The notes under the pieces were generated by a model that worked only from the letters and a program-made list of their open reading frames with translations, ran no database searches and had not been told where the DNA came from. From the NCBI GenBank assembly GCA_958510875.1, contig OY294067.1, positions 252,913,736 through 252,977,735 of the forward strand: a DNA stretch of 64,000 nt, given 5' to 3'. The stretch is from Endomychus coccineus (taxonomy: Eukaryota; Arthropoda; Insecta; Coleoptera; Endomychidae). The position numbers and the translations under genes are program-made. Shown here one piece after another: positions 22,001 to 33,015 of this stretch; within the stretch, counting starts at the first letter, position 1, and every line of letters begins with the position of its first letter.

Positions 22001-23426
22001 CAGGCTCAAAAAAGAGGACTCTAATAACGCGAATCACCTGTTAGAACATAACCACAATTTCACCCTTAATCCCGATATTCTACATATTCAGGAAAAAGGA
22101 CATAAACTTAATATACTAGAATCCATAGAAATATTGAAACACTCAAAAAACAATAATAATCTGATATTAAATGATCAAATCGATACATATAATTCACCGC
22201 TTGTTAACAATTTTGTAAACAAACTCCCACTATTATCCACCCCCATCCCTCAATTTGTACCACATTCTGATCCCTGATATTTAAGGACATACTTTAAGAT
22301 TTAGCTCTAGTTGATAACTCCTTGCTTTGAAAATGCCACAGTGTGGTGAAACAATTAAAAAAGCATTTTTAATTAAATGTTAAAAGTTTTGTGTAAAATT
22401 AGAGTTTTATTCTCCAACTTCCAAGTATTATGAATTTACACTACGTAAACGCCGAAACCATAGATTCTATTAGGTTTTCCAGTTACAGAAGTAATTCAGT
22501 TTATACAATATTGTTTTTCATTACCTGTAAAAGAGTAACGATACGAAACTGGTTGAACAACCGAAATGTTACATATTTTTGATCTATTGAAATTCTGAAC
22601 CATGCATAAAACCATATAACCTTTAAATGTGGGGATTAGTTTGCATTATCTGATACAAAATATCAAATTTCTAGAGATTGGTACAAGTAGTTGAACTAGA
22701 GAAATAATAATAATGATAAAACCTTTATTAGTTTACAAATTACAAAACAACAAATTTCTAGAGTTGGATCCTGTTAGAAATGAAGCAGTTCAGGAATACT
22801 TATTACTGTTAGTCAATGAGCCTGGCTTGCCTGCCCTGGTGCAAGCTTCTGAAACTGTTTATGTGCCTAGTGGTAGTTCAGAATTGAAATTATTATGATT
22901 TAATATGCTGTATTTTGTTACAAGGAAGTTGAGTGGCTTTATTCAGAAACTGATTCTTCTAGACTTTTTTCATGAGCTCAATAACTTTGTAAACAAGCAA
23001 CTTTTTCTGTAATTCAGTGTTCACTGTATTTAGAAAAGGTGTAGAATTCAACAATATGTGATCATTCATCATTTATATGTGGTGTTGATAATTTTCCTTA
23101 TTGCTAGCTAGATGTGTCAAGGGGGTGATTTCACTCATCATGATGGTACTGGGGGAAAGTCAATTTATGGACGAAAATTTGAAGATGAAAACTTTGAATT
23201 AAAACATGTCGGACCTGGAACTCTTTCTATGGCAAATTCTGGATCTAACACGAATGGTTCTCAATTTTTCATTTGTACAGAAAAAACTGGATGGCTAGAT
23301 GGAAAACATGTAGTTTTTGGTCATGTAATAAGTGGGTTGGATGTAGTTAAAAGAATGGAAAGATGCGGCTCAAAAAGTGGAAAAGTAACTGAAAAAATTG
23401 AAATAGCCACATGTGGTGAAATTTGA
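19091..23426 (+). CDS. PPIE: PPIE / cyclophilin-33, RRM plus peptidyl-prolyl isomerase
   Basis: Nuclear cyclophilin with an N-terminal RNA-recognition motif, a spliceosome component. Exons: 19091-19288, 19343-19513, 20011-20220 and 23112-23426, all phase 0 with GT-AG ends; about 297 residues (human about 301). The RRM at residues 4-80 has RNP2 IYVGGL and RNP1 RGFAFIEF. A linker with [16 protein letters not shown] leads to the cyclophilin domain from about residue 135. Active-site residues expected from cyclophilin A are all present: FHRVIPQF (Arg, Phe), [20 protein letters not shown] (Gln, Phe, Trp, His). Intron 3 is 2.9 kb and carries Helentron and Penelope-like insertions; the others are short. 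Confidence 0.95.
20283..20671 (+). mobile_element. Non-autonomous Helentron-like copy
   Basis: It begins TTAAGCTATTGCATATAGC and TTTTATCGCGGGCTTTGAGC and ends near CTGTTTCT, just where an almost identical head starts again at 20672. Close to its 3' side CGCTACGCGTC (about 20600) pairs with GACGCGCGTAGCG (about 20635), a subterminal hairpin as Helentrons have. No coding sequence. It lies in PPIE intron 3. Confidence 0.65.
20672..21475 (+). mobile_element. Helentron fragment: head joined to helicase motif VI and endonuclease
   Basis: The head repeats the sequence at 20283. From 20755 a frame begins [20 protein letters not shown], which matches the C-terminal Pif1-type helicase motif VI (YVALSRVT). 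About 60 residues on it becomes an endonuclease/exonuclease-like domain ([20 protein letters not shown], and after a frameshift near 21080, [19 protein letters not shown]). Helentrons (Helitron2) carry such an endonuclease after the helicase. The Rep and main helicase regions are deleted and the frame is broken, so the copy is dead. Confidence 0.8.
21495..21560 (+). mobile_element. Third Helentron-like head sequence
   Basis: GATGCAATAGCTTCACCGCG resembles the heads at 20283 and 20672 (TTGCATATAGCTTTTATCGC). It follows directly on the end of the endonuclease fragment. Confidence 0.45.
21603..22431 (+). mobile_element. Penelope-like element fragment with GIY-YIG endonuclease and inverted termini
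   Basis: From about 21840 to 22277 one frame encodes [12 protein letters not shown], then [19 protein letters not shown], then an HLLEHNHNF stretch: the GIY-YIG endonuclease domain at the C-terminus of Penelope-like reverse transcriptases, with its CxxC pair. The RT domain is missing except for a short RT-endonuclease linker upstream. The whole is bracketed by inverted repeats: ACTTCGGAAGTTGGAGAATA (21605) and its inverse at about 22425, continuing through AAACTC and TTTTACACAAAACTTTTAA. Terminal repeats, direct or inverted, are known for this class. It lies in PPIE intron 3. Confidence 0.85.
22713..22898 (+). CDS. Short open frame of unknown identity in PPIE intron 3
   Basis: 61 codons with a protein-like composition ([38 protein letters not shown]). 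I do not recognise a family. It may be an exon of a nested gene, an element remnant or chance. No upstream exon was found. Confidence 0.25.
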   Translation: MIKPLLVYKLQNNKFLELDPVRNEAVQEYLLLLVNEPGLPALVQASETVYVPSGSSELKLL

Positions 23427-23457
23427 ATGTGATTATTTAAGCTTACAGTTTTATACC

Positions 23458-23463
23458 AATAAA
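23458..23463 (+). promoter_or_regulatory. Polyadenylation signal of PPIE
   Basis: AATAAA 32 nt after the PPIE stop codon. Confidence 0.65.
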
Positions 23464-23672
23464 TATAATATGTTCTTTAATTATTTTTATTTATGAGGCA
23501 AGCTCAAAAATCCAATTTTCAGAATAACGTTTTCAGCAATGTGCATTTTTTATGGAATGAATAAGCAATATTAATCTTGGAGATTATATGAATGGTGGAA
23601 CTAATGTCTTGATATGGGCATTTTCTAGTTAGTATAAATTGAAATAGGTGTCACCATATGTTGATGAATAAA

Positions 23673-24180
23673 TTATAACATTTTCCTCAACTCTTGCCTT
23701 TCGATTTCTTTGCAATGTTGGAAGTGGTTGAACCCAACTGCATACGTCGAGCTAGACGTAGGAAAACTTTTGGAATAATGTCTCCTATTAGGATACTGTA
23801 TTACCGGGATGCTAATGTTGCATTTTCGAAACACTGGAAAAACTGCCAACATGTCGTAAGCTTCTTCATTTGTGAAAGGCATTTTAAAATAGTTATAATA
23901 AATCATGATAAACAATATTAGATTTTGCTTATCTATAATAGTCGGTTAAATCCTCAAACTAAAATTGCTGACATATCGGATTATCTGAAGCCCCATTGCT
24001 CCAATATCGCAGTTGAGAAACTAAATTCTAAGATGCCTGATATTTACGCATCATTTAAAGTCAGTGTACCAACAGTTCATCATGATATGCTGATGAATCC
24101 TAGTTTTTGGCCTGAAGGAGTGACAATAAATCGTTTTTTTCTCAAGCGATATCCCCTCTCGCAGATAAAGTAACACATAT
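23673..24180 (+). pseudogene. Probable ORF1 remnant of the non-LTR retrotransposon
   Basis: Two open stretches in different frames, 23694-23921 and 23925-24173, end in PTVHHDMLMNPSFWPEGVTI, a pattern seen at the end of non-LTR ORF1 proteins, directly before and slightly overlapping the ORF2 frame. The zinc-binding or esterase part is not visible, so the element is probably 5'-truncated or decayed on this side. Confidence 0.5.
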
Positions 24181-27010
24181 AAATAACGTAAATAACTCTA
24201 CAGAACATAGTGTTTTATATCAAAACATTCCATGCACGAGGAAAAACTCATTCTCATTGATTCATTTAAATATTCAGGGCTTAGGTAACAAATATAACAT
24301 GCTAGAAGCCTACTTACATGGTAAAAACAACCCTGATGTGCTGTGTTTGTGTGAACATTTTATTGAAAAGAATTTTAATGATAAATTAACTTTAGAAGGA
24401 TGGTACACAGCTTCGGTTTTTGGTCGATCCACATTCAAAAAAGGTGGTGTAGCCATTTTCAGTAAAACAAGCGAGTTTACTACCACCCTTAACAATATTA
24501 ACTCCCATTCAGTGGAGTTACATTGTGAAGTTGCCGCTGTTAAATTATGCAAATTTGATTTAATTATAATTTCACTATATCGTTCACCGTCTAGTGATTT
24601 TAAATGTTTTTTAAAAGTACTCAACAATATTTTAAACTGTTTATTCTTGAATTCCAAAATCATAATATGTGGAGATTTCAATGTTATGTTCAATGTTTCG
24701 GATAAAAAATCTGGCGAGTTGTGTGACCTGATCAATTCTTTTGGTTTCCATCAAAAAATCTTCGAACCAACCAGAGGTTCAAATTGTTTGGACAACATTT
24801 TTATAAATTTTGTACCCGAAAATGAAAATACCGAAGTGTGGGAATGTCATTTCTCAGATCACAAAGCTCAACAATTGAGTTTGAACATTCCAGGCGGGTG
24901 TGGATCAAATAAATATAATAAATACAGACCATTAACAGAAAAAGGTTACGACAAGTTTCATTCAATTATTGAAGGTTTAAGTTTAAATTGTGACTATGTA
25001 AGGGATGTTAACATTGATGCCAATACTGCTTTTGATGATTTTCACCGAAATTTTGTTGAGTCTTTTCTGATTAGTTTTCCTGAAAATAAAATCAAAGTAG
25101 GAACAGTCAACTCTGATATGCACTGGTTTACTAATCATCTCCGGTATTTGAGAAATAAACTTGATATCTTCAATAATTTATATAAGAAGTTTAAAACAGA
25201 AAACTTCAAAATCACAAGAAATAAGCTGCGATTAAACTATAAATTAGAAATCAACAAAGCAAAAATCAGAGCAAATGACTACAAAATAAAGCAGTCATCA
25301 AATCCCAACAAAACTATGTGGGATTTAATCAAGATCAACAAAAGATCAAATAGTTCAGTTTCAAAATGTAATATTGATGCAAACAAATTCAATGAATACT
25401 TTGCAACTATTCCACGTAAAATTGTTGATTCTACTCCAATGAATGTTCCAAACGGTGTCGGACTATTCTGTAAAAACATCCCACAGCATTTGAAGTTTGC
25501 ATTCACTGAAGTCACATTTATACAAGTTAGAGATGTAATATGTTCCTTAAAAAATAGTTCCTCCAGAGACTTTTATGGGTTGAATATTTCACTGATAAAA
25601 AGAAACATTAATAGTATTGTTTATCCACTTACAACTCTCATTAATAGATGCCTCAAGGAAGGAATTTATCCAAACTTCCTGAAAATTTGCAAGACAATTC
25701 CACTCTTTAAAAAGGGTGATATTTCTAGAGTTGAACATTATAGACCTATATCCCTTGTTCCCGTTTTTTCAAAAATTATTGAGAAATTGATGTGTGCACA
25801 AATTATTGGTTATTTTGACACAAATAAATTATTTACTAATCATCAATATGGTTTTAGGAAGAAACTTAGCACGATTGATGCAATAATTGAGTTCGTAGGC
25901 AATGCTGTAAAATGTTTTGAAAAAGGGGATTATTTTCTTGCAGTTTTCTTAGATTTATCAAAGGCTTTTGATTGTGTGTCTCATTCACTTCTCATGGAAA
26001 AGCTTGAGAGGTACCATTTTGATGAATCAAGTAGGGCTCTTATACGATCATATCTCACAGACCGCCAGCAGTATGTGTATGTAAATGAAACCTAGTCCGA
26101 AATGAAAATAATTGATATTGGAGTTCCTCAAGGCTCTATAATTGGGCCTCTACTTTTCTTGATTTTCATTAATGATTTTCCGGATTATCTTGCTGACATC
26201 TTATCCATACTTTTTGCTGATGACACTGTGGTTTCTGAAAATTGTGCCGATCTGGTGTCTGTTGATGAGGCTTTTGAGCGCATACAGGAAAATACCTTTG
26301 AATGGTTTTCAGGAAACGGGCTAGCTATGAATCGGGAAAAAACGGAGAAAATCGTTTTTAGTATGAGGCATGTTGACGACGCTAATGCAAAATTTCTAGG
26401 TGTGTATTTGGATTCGCGCCTTACCTGGAATGTTCATATCGACCATCTTGCAAAAAAAGTTAGTAAAAACGTATATCTTCTACGTCGATTGTCTGGTTCT
26501 GTTTCATCAAATGTACTTAAAACAGCATATTTTGGTCTGTGTGAGTCTCAATTCAGATACGGTATCATTGTTTGGGGAAACTGTGGTGAAATTCACAGAA
26601 TTTTTAGTCTACAGCGAAGAGCAATTAGAATAATAGGTAACATTAACTATAGAGCTTGTTGCAGAAGCACATTCTTAAAACTGGACATTTTAACAATACC
26701 TGGCCTTTTTATTTTTGAATGCTTATCGTATGCTCACAAAAATGCTGAATTTGTCAGTTCAAATAGCGACATTCATCCGCATTATACCAGACATAAGGAT
26801 GATATTCATTTGCCATTTTTCAGACTCAGCAGGTCACAAAACGGCCCGAATTTTCTTGCCTTCAAATTTTTTAACAGATTACCGATACGTATTCGTAGTC
26901 TTCCATTTAACAAATTTAAAATTGTAATTAGATCTTACTTAGTAGAAAATGTATTGTATAAAACAGATGATTTTTTTAATCTAAATTTTAATAATTTGTT
27001 AAGTGACTGA
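24176..27010 (+). pseudogene. Non-LTR retrotransposon ORF2 (endonuclease and reverse transcriptase) with one in-frame TAG
   Basis: One frame runs from upstream of 24257 to the stop at 27008-27010 and is interrupted only by TAG at 26093-26095 (flanked by YVNET and SEMKIIDIGVPQG). The N-terminal AP-type endonuclease shows HLNIQGLGNK, CEHF, CGDFNV and CHFSDHKAQ. The reverse transcriptase shows YRPISLVPVFSKIIE, VFLDLSKAFDCVSHSLL, VPQGSIIGPLLFLIFINDF and the catalytic ILFADDTVV. About 920 codons, close to a full ORF2 of the Jockey/CR1 group; the exact clade is not settled. It lies between the convergent PPIE and RAD50 genes. Confidence 0.9.
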
Positions 27011-27126
27011 TTTTGGTTTTTTATTAATTTGTATTTTGACTTTTATCTTTAAACTGACCTGTGCAAATAATGCTTATATTATATTAGCACCAAATAAAGT
27101 ACTCTACTCTACTCTACTCTACTCTC
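27011..27126 (+). repeat. 3' tail of the non-LTR element, TCTAC repeats
   Basis: After the ORF2 stop and a short UTR the element ends in AATAAAG followed by four to five TACTC/TCTAC units (27100-27124), the simple-repeat tail of non-LTR elements that prime on short microsatellites. Confidence 0.75.
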
Positions 27127-28324
27127 GACAAGTTCATTAGATTTAATTAATGGCCTCTTGTGCAATAATGACTCAATGAAGAATCCACTCGAGAGTTGAA
27201 ATTGTGGATATTTGCCTATATCATATGGAAGATACAATAGCGAAAACAATTTCCCCATAATTCTTCTGATATATTTAAATCAGAGGTTACAGGTTCCTGT
27301 GTCACGAACAATACATTTTTTACTATAACTTTGAAACGAAAAAAGATATCGATGTGCAGTTTTCAGGTTTTTGTTGCAAATTTAATCTCATTTTCAATTA
27401 TCATGTCATAGTTATACCGTATGATTTGAGTTTTGAGATAAAATCTAAAAAACTGTTCTCATTAGAAATTACTCCCTCTAGCAATTTTATTAGGAACTAT
27501 CGTGTACCAATAGATACGTCAATTGAAAGTACGTACCTTCTTCCATACAAACTCAAGTTTACTAAAATCGAATGAGTCGTTTAGAAACTACATCGATTTA
27601 ATTGATTATACATTCAATAGCTTCCCCCACTCTTATCAAGGTCGGTACGCCAATGAGCTCCGGACCAAAATGATGCAAATATGTCTATCCTTTCTAATGA
27701 TGTTAACAAAGATATACCTTAATATGGAAATTTCCGGAGAAATTTGGAATTTTAATATTAAATTTTCAATTGCGCCCCCTAGCGGCAAAATTCATAACAT
27801 AAAAATGATTTCCAGGATTTTGTCATGGTCACTTTGATCATACATTTTTTTCCCACATTTCTATTCCCAGTAGTTTCTGAGATATGGCCGAGAGCCGCCC
27901 TTAACTGATCACGCTGTATATGAACTAATAAATTTACTTACTTACTTGCACCCCCGGTTGCTACGGCCCTGCTGATAGTTCTCAAGTTGAATGTGTATTT
28001 TTGTTCAAGATGTTCAATATGTGGTTAAACTTTTGAGATTTTCACGAGACAATGATCATTTGGTATCGAGTTTAATGAGAAAGTGCTCAAGGGCATCTAA
28101 ATCGAAGGATTGTGTTTATATGGATGGATTGATGTCAATATATTGAACATGATGTCATGAGTTTTTGTTTTAGGTTTATTTCTTGAAGTATAATTCAAAA
28201 AAGAAAATTGAACAACAATGGTGTATAGTGAAGTAACTATAAATATAATATTCACTACTAAAATATTTGTAATGACATAGAACACAGGAATGTTAAAAAA
28301 TCTAACTAAACACAATAATTAATT
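27127..28324. other. Intergenic stretch with eroded repeat ends
   Basis: No gene. About 27640-27925 has features common to insect DNA-element termini (GCGCCCCCTAGCGGCAAAAT, then GATATGGCCGAGAGCCGCCC and TGATCACGCTGTATA). CACGCTGTA is the inverse of TACAGCGTG, the left end of the rosa-like element at 48171. A TTAC microsatellite follows at about 27935. Confidence 0.35.
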
Positions 28325-31300
28325 TTACAAACGCTCTTTCTCTATAATAGAGTAACCCTGCTCACTCCTAGAAACCTTCCAGTAGTGCGAAATGTTTTGC
28401 ACGCTATGGCGCAAGCCATCAAGGAATTCTTGATCATGAGTAATGACAATAAGCTGGAAATTTTCTTCATTTTGACGTGCATTAACTATATTCGCCAACG
28501 CTTCAGTAAGACTAACGACATTCTCCTTATCTAAATTCGTAGTTGGCTCATCCAATGCTAGAATTCCACAATGAGAACTAAATGATTCAGCCAAGGCCAT
28601 CCTTATGACTAAACAAGCTAACACTCGTTGTCCTGCACTACATCTCCCCCTCATTTCTAATTCGACACCATTTTTCACTTGAACTACCCTATAATCATAG
28701 CAGCGCTTTTTAGCAGTACCGGTAGTGTCATCAGTTTTGATTTCAATGAAATCGATATCATTTCCTCTATAGATAATCCTCCATAACTCTCGTATTCGCT
28801 CGTTTATCTGCACCATCCTTTCTTTGTGAAATTGTAAAATTGATTTTTCCAAAGCCAAAGTGTATCTATTTATATCATTCATTACGGATCGAACAATTTC
28901 CAATTCATAAAATTTTTCTAGATAAATCTTATGAGCATTTTTGTTTTTAGGCATTTCCAATTCACCTTCTAATTCTCGAATATTTTCACTCAATTCTCCT
29001 TCTTGTCCTTGGAGGCTATTGACTTCCCTTTCGAGCTTTTCACATTGAGCCATAATTCTCTTCTTCTCCTCATACACAGTTCTATAATTGAAATCGTTAA
29101 TTTGTTTTTGCAAATTGTTTATTTCTACAACTAATAGCGCTTCAGCTTTTTCCCCTTCTCTCAAACTCACATTGTCTTGTAAATTCCTGAAACTAGTCCG
29201 TTGTCGCGCTAAAAATTGCTTCTTATTAGAGATTTCATTAATCGTTTTATTTTTAGTTTCATTCAAATCATCTTTTTTGGTTTGTAATTTTGTTAAATTT
29301 GTCATTACTTCATCCAGTTGGACATCTACATTTTTCGACAAATAATTCACTATATCCTTCGATATTTTTTCAATTTCTTCAATAATTTTACTTTTTCTGA
29401 TATTCTCATTTCGTTCTTCATTTATGAATTTGGAATTCATCTTGATAGTATCTTCCCTTTTGGATGTCGCAATTTGTAATTTGATTTGTTTTGAATTGCG
29501 ATCTATTCCTTGTCTAGATATTTCTTCTTGCAAATTAGTTTTCCTTTCTTTTAAATTTTCACATTGTTTTTCAAGAATGGGTTTGTTTTGACTTTGCGTC
29601 TGATACTTCATTTGTAACTCCATTTGTTTCTTCACATCCTCTCCAATTTTGTGGCATATGTTTTTATGTTGATCCAATTTCAACTTTTTTGTATCCAACG
29701 CTTTTCTGATATCACTGATGTCGGCTTTTAGTGAATCAATTTCCGATTCCACTTCATGTTTTGATTTCTGAGTGCTGACTGGATTGATTTGTTCTTCTAG
29801 ACTCTTGATATGTACATTACATTTATAAATGTCGGTTTTATACTGGTCTAGGAAAGCGACATCACTGATAATAGTTCTACACATTTCAACGATGTTCGAA
29901 GGATTTTCCAAATCCTCTTCCAAAATTTTAAGTTCTGATGAAACTTTATTGAATTTTGTTGTTTGTTTTTCTAACTCTTCGAATAATAATGGTAATTTAG
30001 CATCTGTCAATAATTCAATGCTTCCATTAACAGGTTGCAGTTGTTGTAACCTATTGAAAAGTTCCTCTTGCTTTTGCAAATTTGTTTGTGTAATAGTTAA
30101 ATTTCTTGGGACATTTTTAATTTTAGTTTTCAGATCCGCAATAATCGAATCCACTAAGTTTTTCTTGTTCTTGAAATTACTTTGACAAACTGGACAACAG
30201 GGATTTTCCTTTTCGAATTGCTCAATAAATTTCTCAAACATAATTTTTGCAGAACTGTACTGTCCTTTATCTTTCTGAAGTTTTTCTTTAGTTGAATATA
30301 CTTCTGAGAGTAGAGTATTAAAGTCGTTACCCTGGCAAACTTCTGCAATTTGAGCTTTATTTCTTTCTAATTCCTTTTTACAATTATCAATTTGCAGATT
30401 TTGATGTCTAATCTGTGTTTCCAGAGTTGTTACATCTTTTTGCTTGATTGCCTTTTGATTGTTTAGAGTTTTAATCAATGCATCATTTTTATCCATTATC
30501 GCTTTAACTGCGATTTTCAAATTTGAATCAGGAATATTACTTCCAAATATACGATTTAAACTCGCAGAGTGCTTGTTCTTTAGCTTGTTTGTTTCAGTTT
30601 CACGTTGAATTTTGAATTGTTTCTCACTTTCTAATTTTTCTTCAATCACGTAATTTTGCTGTAAAATTTTGTACAGTTGCTCTGCATCATTTAGTTTAGT
30701 TTCCATATCCACAATTTGTTCTCTTATGTGTCGTATTTCGTTTTCTACTTCATCCTCATTAACCTTCAATTTCAAACCATTCAAACTTTTACTTAATTCG
30801 TCAATTTTCTTATTTACGCTTAGTAATTTATTGTCTGAAACATTCAGTTCTTGCAGTTGATTATTCGTTTCCACAATTTTATTTTCAGTATCTTCCAGTT
30901 CTTTTGTTTTCAATTTAATATTCTCTTTTACACCTGCTAGTTCTTCACGAATTTCATCAATATCAACTTGCATCTCGAGTTCTTCAGCTTTCTTTCCAGC
31001 TATGACGTCTTCTAATGCAGTTTCACTCATTCTCAACACTGACTTCAACTCCTTAATACTTCTACTGGTTGTTTCAGGATTATCCCAACCTGGGAGGGTT
31101 TTGGAATTGAGCAATATCTTAGCTTTCTCAAATAATTTTTCTTGTTGCGAACATACATTTTGATACATATTCTTCTCTCCTTCTAACTGCCCCACCTTCA
31201 GTTGACATTGTTGAATTTTGAAATTGACTTGTTTCTCCTCATTTTCTATTTCATTTTTCTGGCTTTCCAGTGCTTTTATTAACTTTTCTTCTGTTTGATG

Positions 31301-32248
31301 GTTAGTTTCAAAAGTTGATAGTTCATTTCTCAGATCTTCGTCACTGCCTTCGAACAACTCGATGATAGCTTTTTTGAGTAATGTTTGTTGGTGTATTACA
31401 CCTTTCTTCGCTTCAATGCGAGCAGATAGTTTATTATTGAGTTCTCCTAAGGTTTTTTCAAGATCAAGAATTTCGCTTATACGTTCTTGAATTGGAGCTA
31501 GTTCTCTACCTTTTAGATTTAAACTATCCAAGTACGTTTGGAGTTTTTCTTTCTTCTCTTGCAATTTTGCACGTTGATCTTCAACTGATTCCTTTTTCTC
31601 CTTCGCACCTGCAACTGCCTCTCTTAAATGATTTATTTGAATTTGTTTTTCTTTTGAATGATTCCTCAACAAGACACTGCATTTGTTGTATTTAGCTGAA
31701 TCAAATATATCATCAAATTTTTTTTTAACTTTCTGCGCTTCTTCCAGCGGCCATGCAGAATTTTCTTGATGACACAATATAACATTGTTTAAAATTGATG
31801 GAGAGACGTTCATAACTTGGCAGCAATATAAATCTATATCTGCACAACGACTAGATATTTCTCGAGTTTCCCCATTATTTTTTTTAATACGAACTGATGA
31901 ATCTAGTCGTGAAAATTGCAAAGTATTAGCTTTCTGTTGAACTTGTATAGATTTGCAAATAGTGAATTGATCCCCTTTAATATCTTTAAGGCGTAAGCGA
32001 ATTTGGCCTTTAGTTACTGCACTTCCAGATATTTTTGGATCATTAACAAATCCTTGACCACTTCTAGTTCCACCAGGTAATTCTCCAGAGCATGCAAACT
32101 TTATGGCTTCGATTATGGTAGTTTTTCCACATCCATTTTGCCCTAGGAACAATGTTACAGGCGTCGTAAATTTTACTTGCTGCGTGTCTTCTTCGAAGGG
32201 TCCAAAGCTTCGAATACCACTTAGTTGTAATTTTTCCAATACTGCCAT
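28325..32248 (-). CDS. RAD50: RAD50, SMC-like ATPase of the MRN complex
   Basis: DNA double-strand-break repair ATPase that works with MRE11 and NBS1. One uninterrupted 1307-residue frame, the full family length. Walker A GQNGCGKT is at residues 36-43, two very long coiled coils flank the zinc hook NPCCPVCQ near residue 685, the ABC signature SAGQRVLACL is near 1205, Walker B with D-loop ILALDEPTTNLD near 1230, and the H-loop VITHDQEF near 1270. The start ATG at 32248 is preceded on the minus strand by TTTTCTTCTAG then AT, a good acceptor, so a 5'-UTR intron is likely. No intron interrupts the CDS and no poly-A tract follows the stop, so a processed copy is not indicated. Confidence 0.96.
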   Translation of the reverse strand: MAVLEKLQLSGIRSFGPFEEDTQQVKFTTPVTLFLGQNGCGKTTIIEAIKFACSGELPGGTRSGQGFVNDPKISGSAVTKGQIRLRLKDIKGDQFTICKSIQVQQKANTLQFSRLDSSVRIKKNNGETREISSRCADIDLYCCQVMNVSPSILNNVILCHQENSAWPLEEAQKVKKKFDDIFDSAKYNKCSVLLRNHSKEKQIQINHLREAVAGAKEKKESVEDQRAKLQEKKEKLQTYLDSLNLKGRELAPIQERISEILDLEKTLGELNNKLSARIEAKKGVIHQQTLLKKAIIELFEGSDEDLRNELSTFETNHQTEEKLIKALESQKNEIENEEKQVNFKIQQCQLKVGQLEGEKNMYQNVCSQQEKLFEKAKILLNSKTLPGWDNPETTSRSIKELKSVLRMSETALEDVIAGKKAEELEMQVDIDEIREELAGVKENIKLKTKELEDTENKIVETNNQLQELNVSDNKLLSVNKKIDELSKSLNGLKLKVNEDEVENEIRHIREQIVDMETKLNDAEQLYKILQQNYVIEEKLESEKQFKIQRETETNKLKNKHSASLNRIFGSNIPDSNLKIAVKAIMDKNDALIKTLNNQKAIKQKDVTTLETQIRHQNLQIDNCKKELERNKAQIAEVCQGNDFNTLLSEVYSTKEKLQKDKGQYSSAKIMFEKFIEQFEKENPCCPVCQSNFKNKKNLVDSIIADLKTKIKNVPRNLTITQTNLQKQEELFNRLQQLQPVNGSIELLTDAKLPLLFEELEKQTTKFNKVSSELKILEEDLENPSNIVEMCRTIISDVAFLDQYKTDIYKCNVHIKSLEEQINPVSTQKSKHEVESEIDSLKADISDIRKALDTKKLKLDQHKNICHKIGEDVKKQMELQMKYQTQSQNKPILEKQCENLKERKTNLQEEISRQGIDRNSKQIKLQIATSKREDTIKMNSKFINEERNENIRKSKIIEEIEKISKDIVNYLSKNVDVQLDEVMTNLTKLQTKKDDLNETKNKTINEISNKKQFLARQRTSFRNLQDNVSLREGEKAEALLVVEINNLQKQINDFNYRTVYEEKKRIMAQCEKLEREVNSLQGQEGELSENIRELEGELEMPKNKNAHKIYLEKFYELEIVRSVMNDINRYTLALEKSILQFHKERMVQINERIRELWRIIYRGNDIDFIEIKTDDTTGTAKKRCYDYRVVQVKNGVELEMRGRCSAGQRVLACLVIRMALAESFSSHCGILALDEPTTNLDKENVVSLTEALANIVNARQNEENFQLIVITHDQEFLDGLRHSVQNISHYWKVSRSEQGYSIIEKERL

Positions 32249-33013
32249 ATCTAGAAGAAAATGATTATATTTTAGGGAAATATTAGAATATTGTTAAAAT
32301 ATTATTAAAATTGTATATCAAAGAACTTGTTAGGAAAATTCGTTTAGTTTTCAGTCGGGGATTAGTTTAATAGTACTTTCTACTAATGTTGGAACATTAG
32401 ATTCCATACGTAGCAAGCCCTCTCGTAATATATTCAAGAGTAACCTCGTCATGTGGCCGCGTGGCCATGGCTAGATGGTCTATTTCTATACTGTACCATG
32501 AAAATTGAATAATGGATACCCTAAAGAAGAGTTCTGGGCTTCATAAAAAGCTCTGACAATATTTCCTGCCTACAAATAAGTTTCAGTCACAAAGGATACG
32601 ATTTCGCCTGTAGTAGTCCGTAGTACATAAAGGACTATAATGTACACAATGGCATGCCAATGAATCCCATCCACAAAATCATCTTTATTTTATAAATTGA
32701 TATAAACCACCGAACTCTTGATGCATGCTATCATAACTGTAACATTAAATTGCTACCGGAATCAGGAGTTCAGACCTTGAACTCAGTATTAGTCGTACCG
32801 CTCCATTGATTACGCGTCTACGTCGTTTGACACATGCAGCATGACATTTTCCACAAATCCTGGGCCCATATAAGGAAGGGAACTGGAAACTGTTTCAATG
32901 TTGAAAATATTAAAAACAAGTTAATGCCATCTCAATAGAATCAGCCATTACGTGATGACAATCCATTACATACTTAAATAAAATAGATATTAACAGTTAC
33001 AACACGTCTTTTA
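32249..33013. other. RAD50 upstream region
   Basis: It should contain the 5'-UTR exon and promoter of RAD50 (minus strand); neither can be fixed from sequence alone. No gene-like frame or repeat recognised. Confidence 0.3.
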
Positions 33014-33015
33014 GT

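Noticed and set aside
29088..30185. Plus-strand open frames rich in Ser, Phe and Cys
   Set aside because: They are antisense to the Lys/Glu-rich coiled coils of RAD50, a known source of spurious frames.
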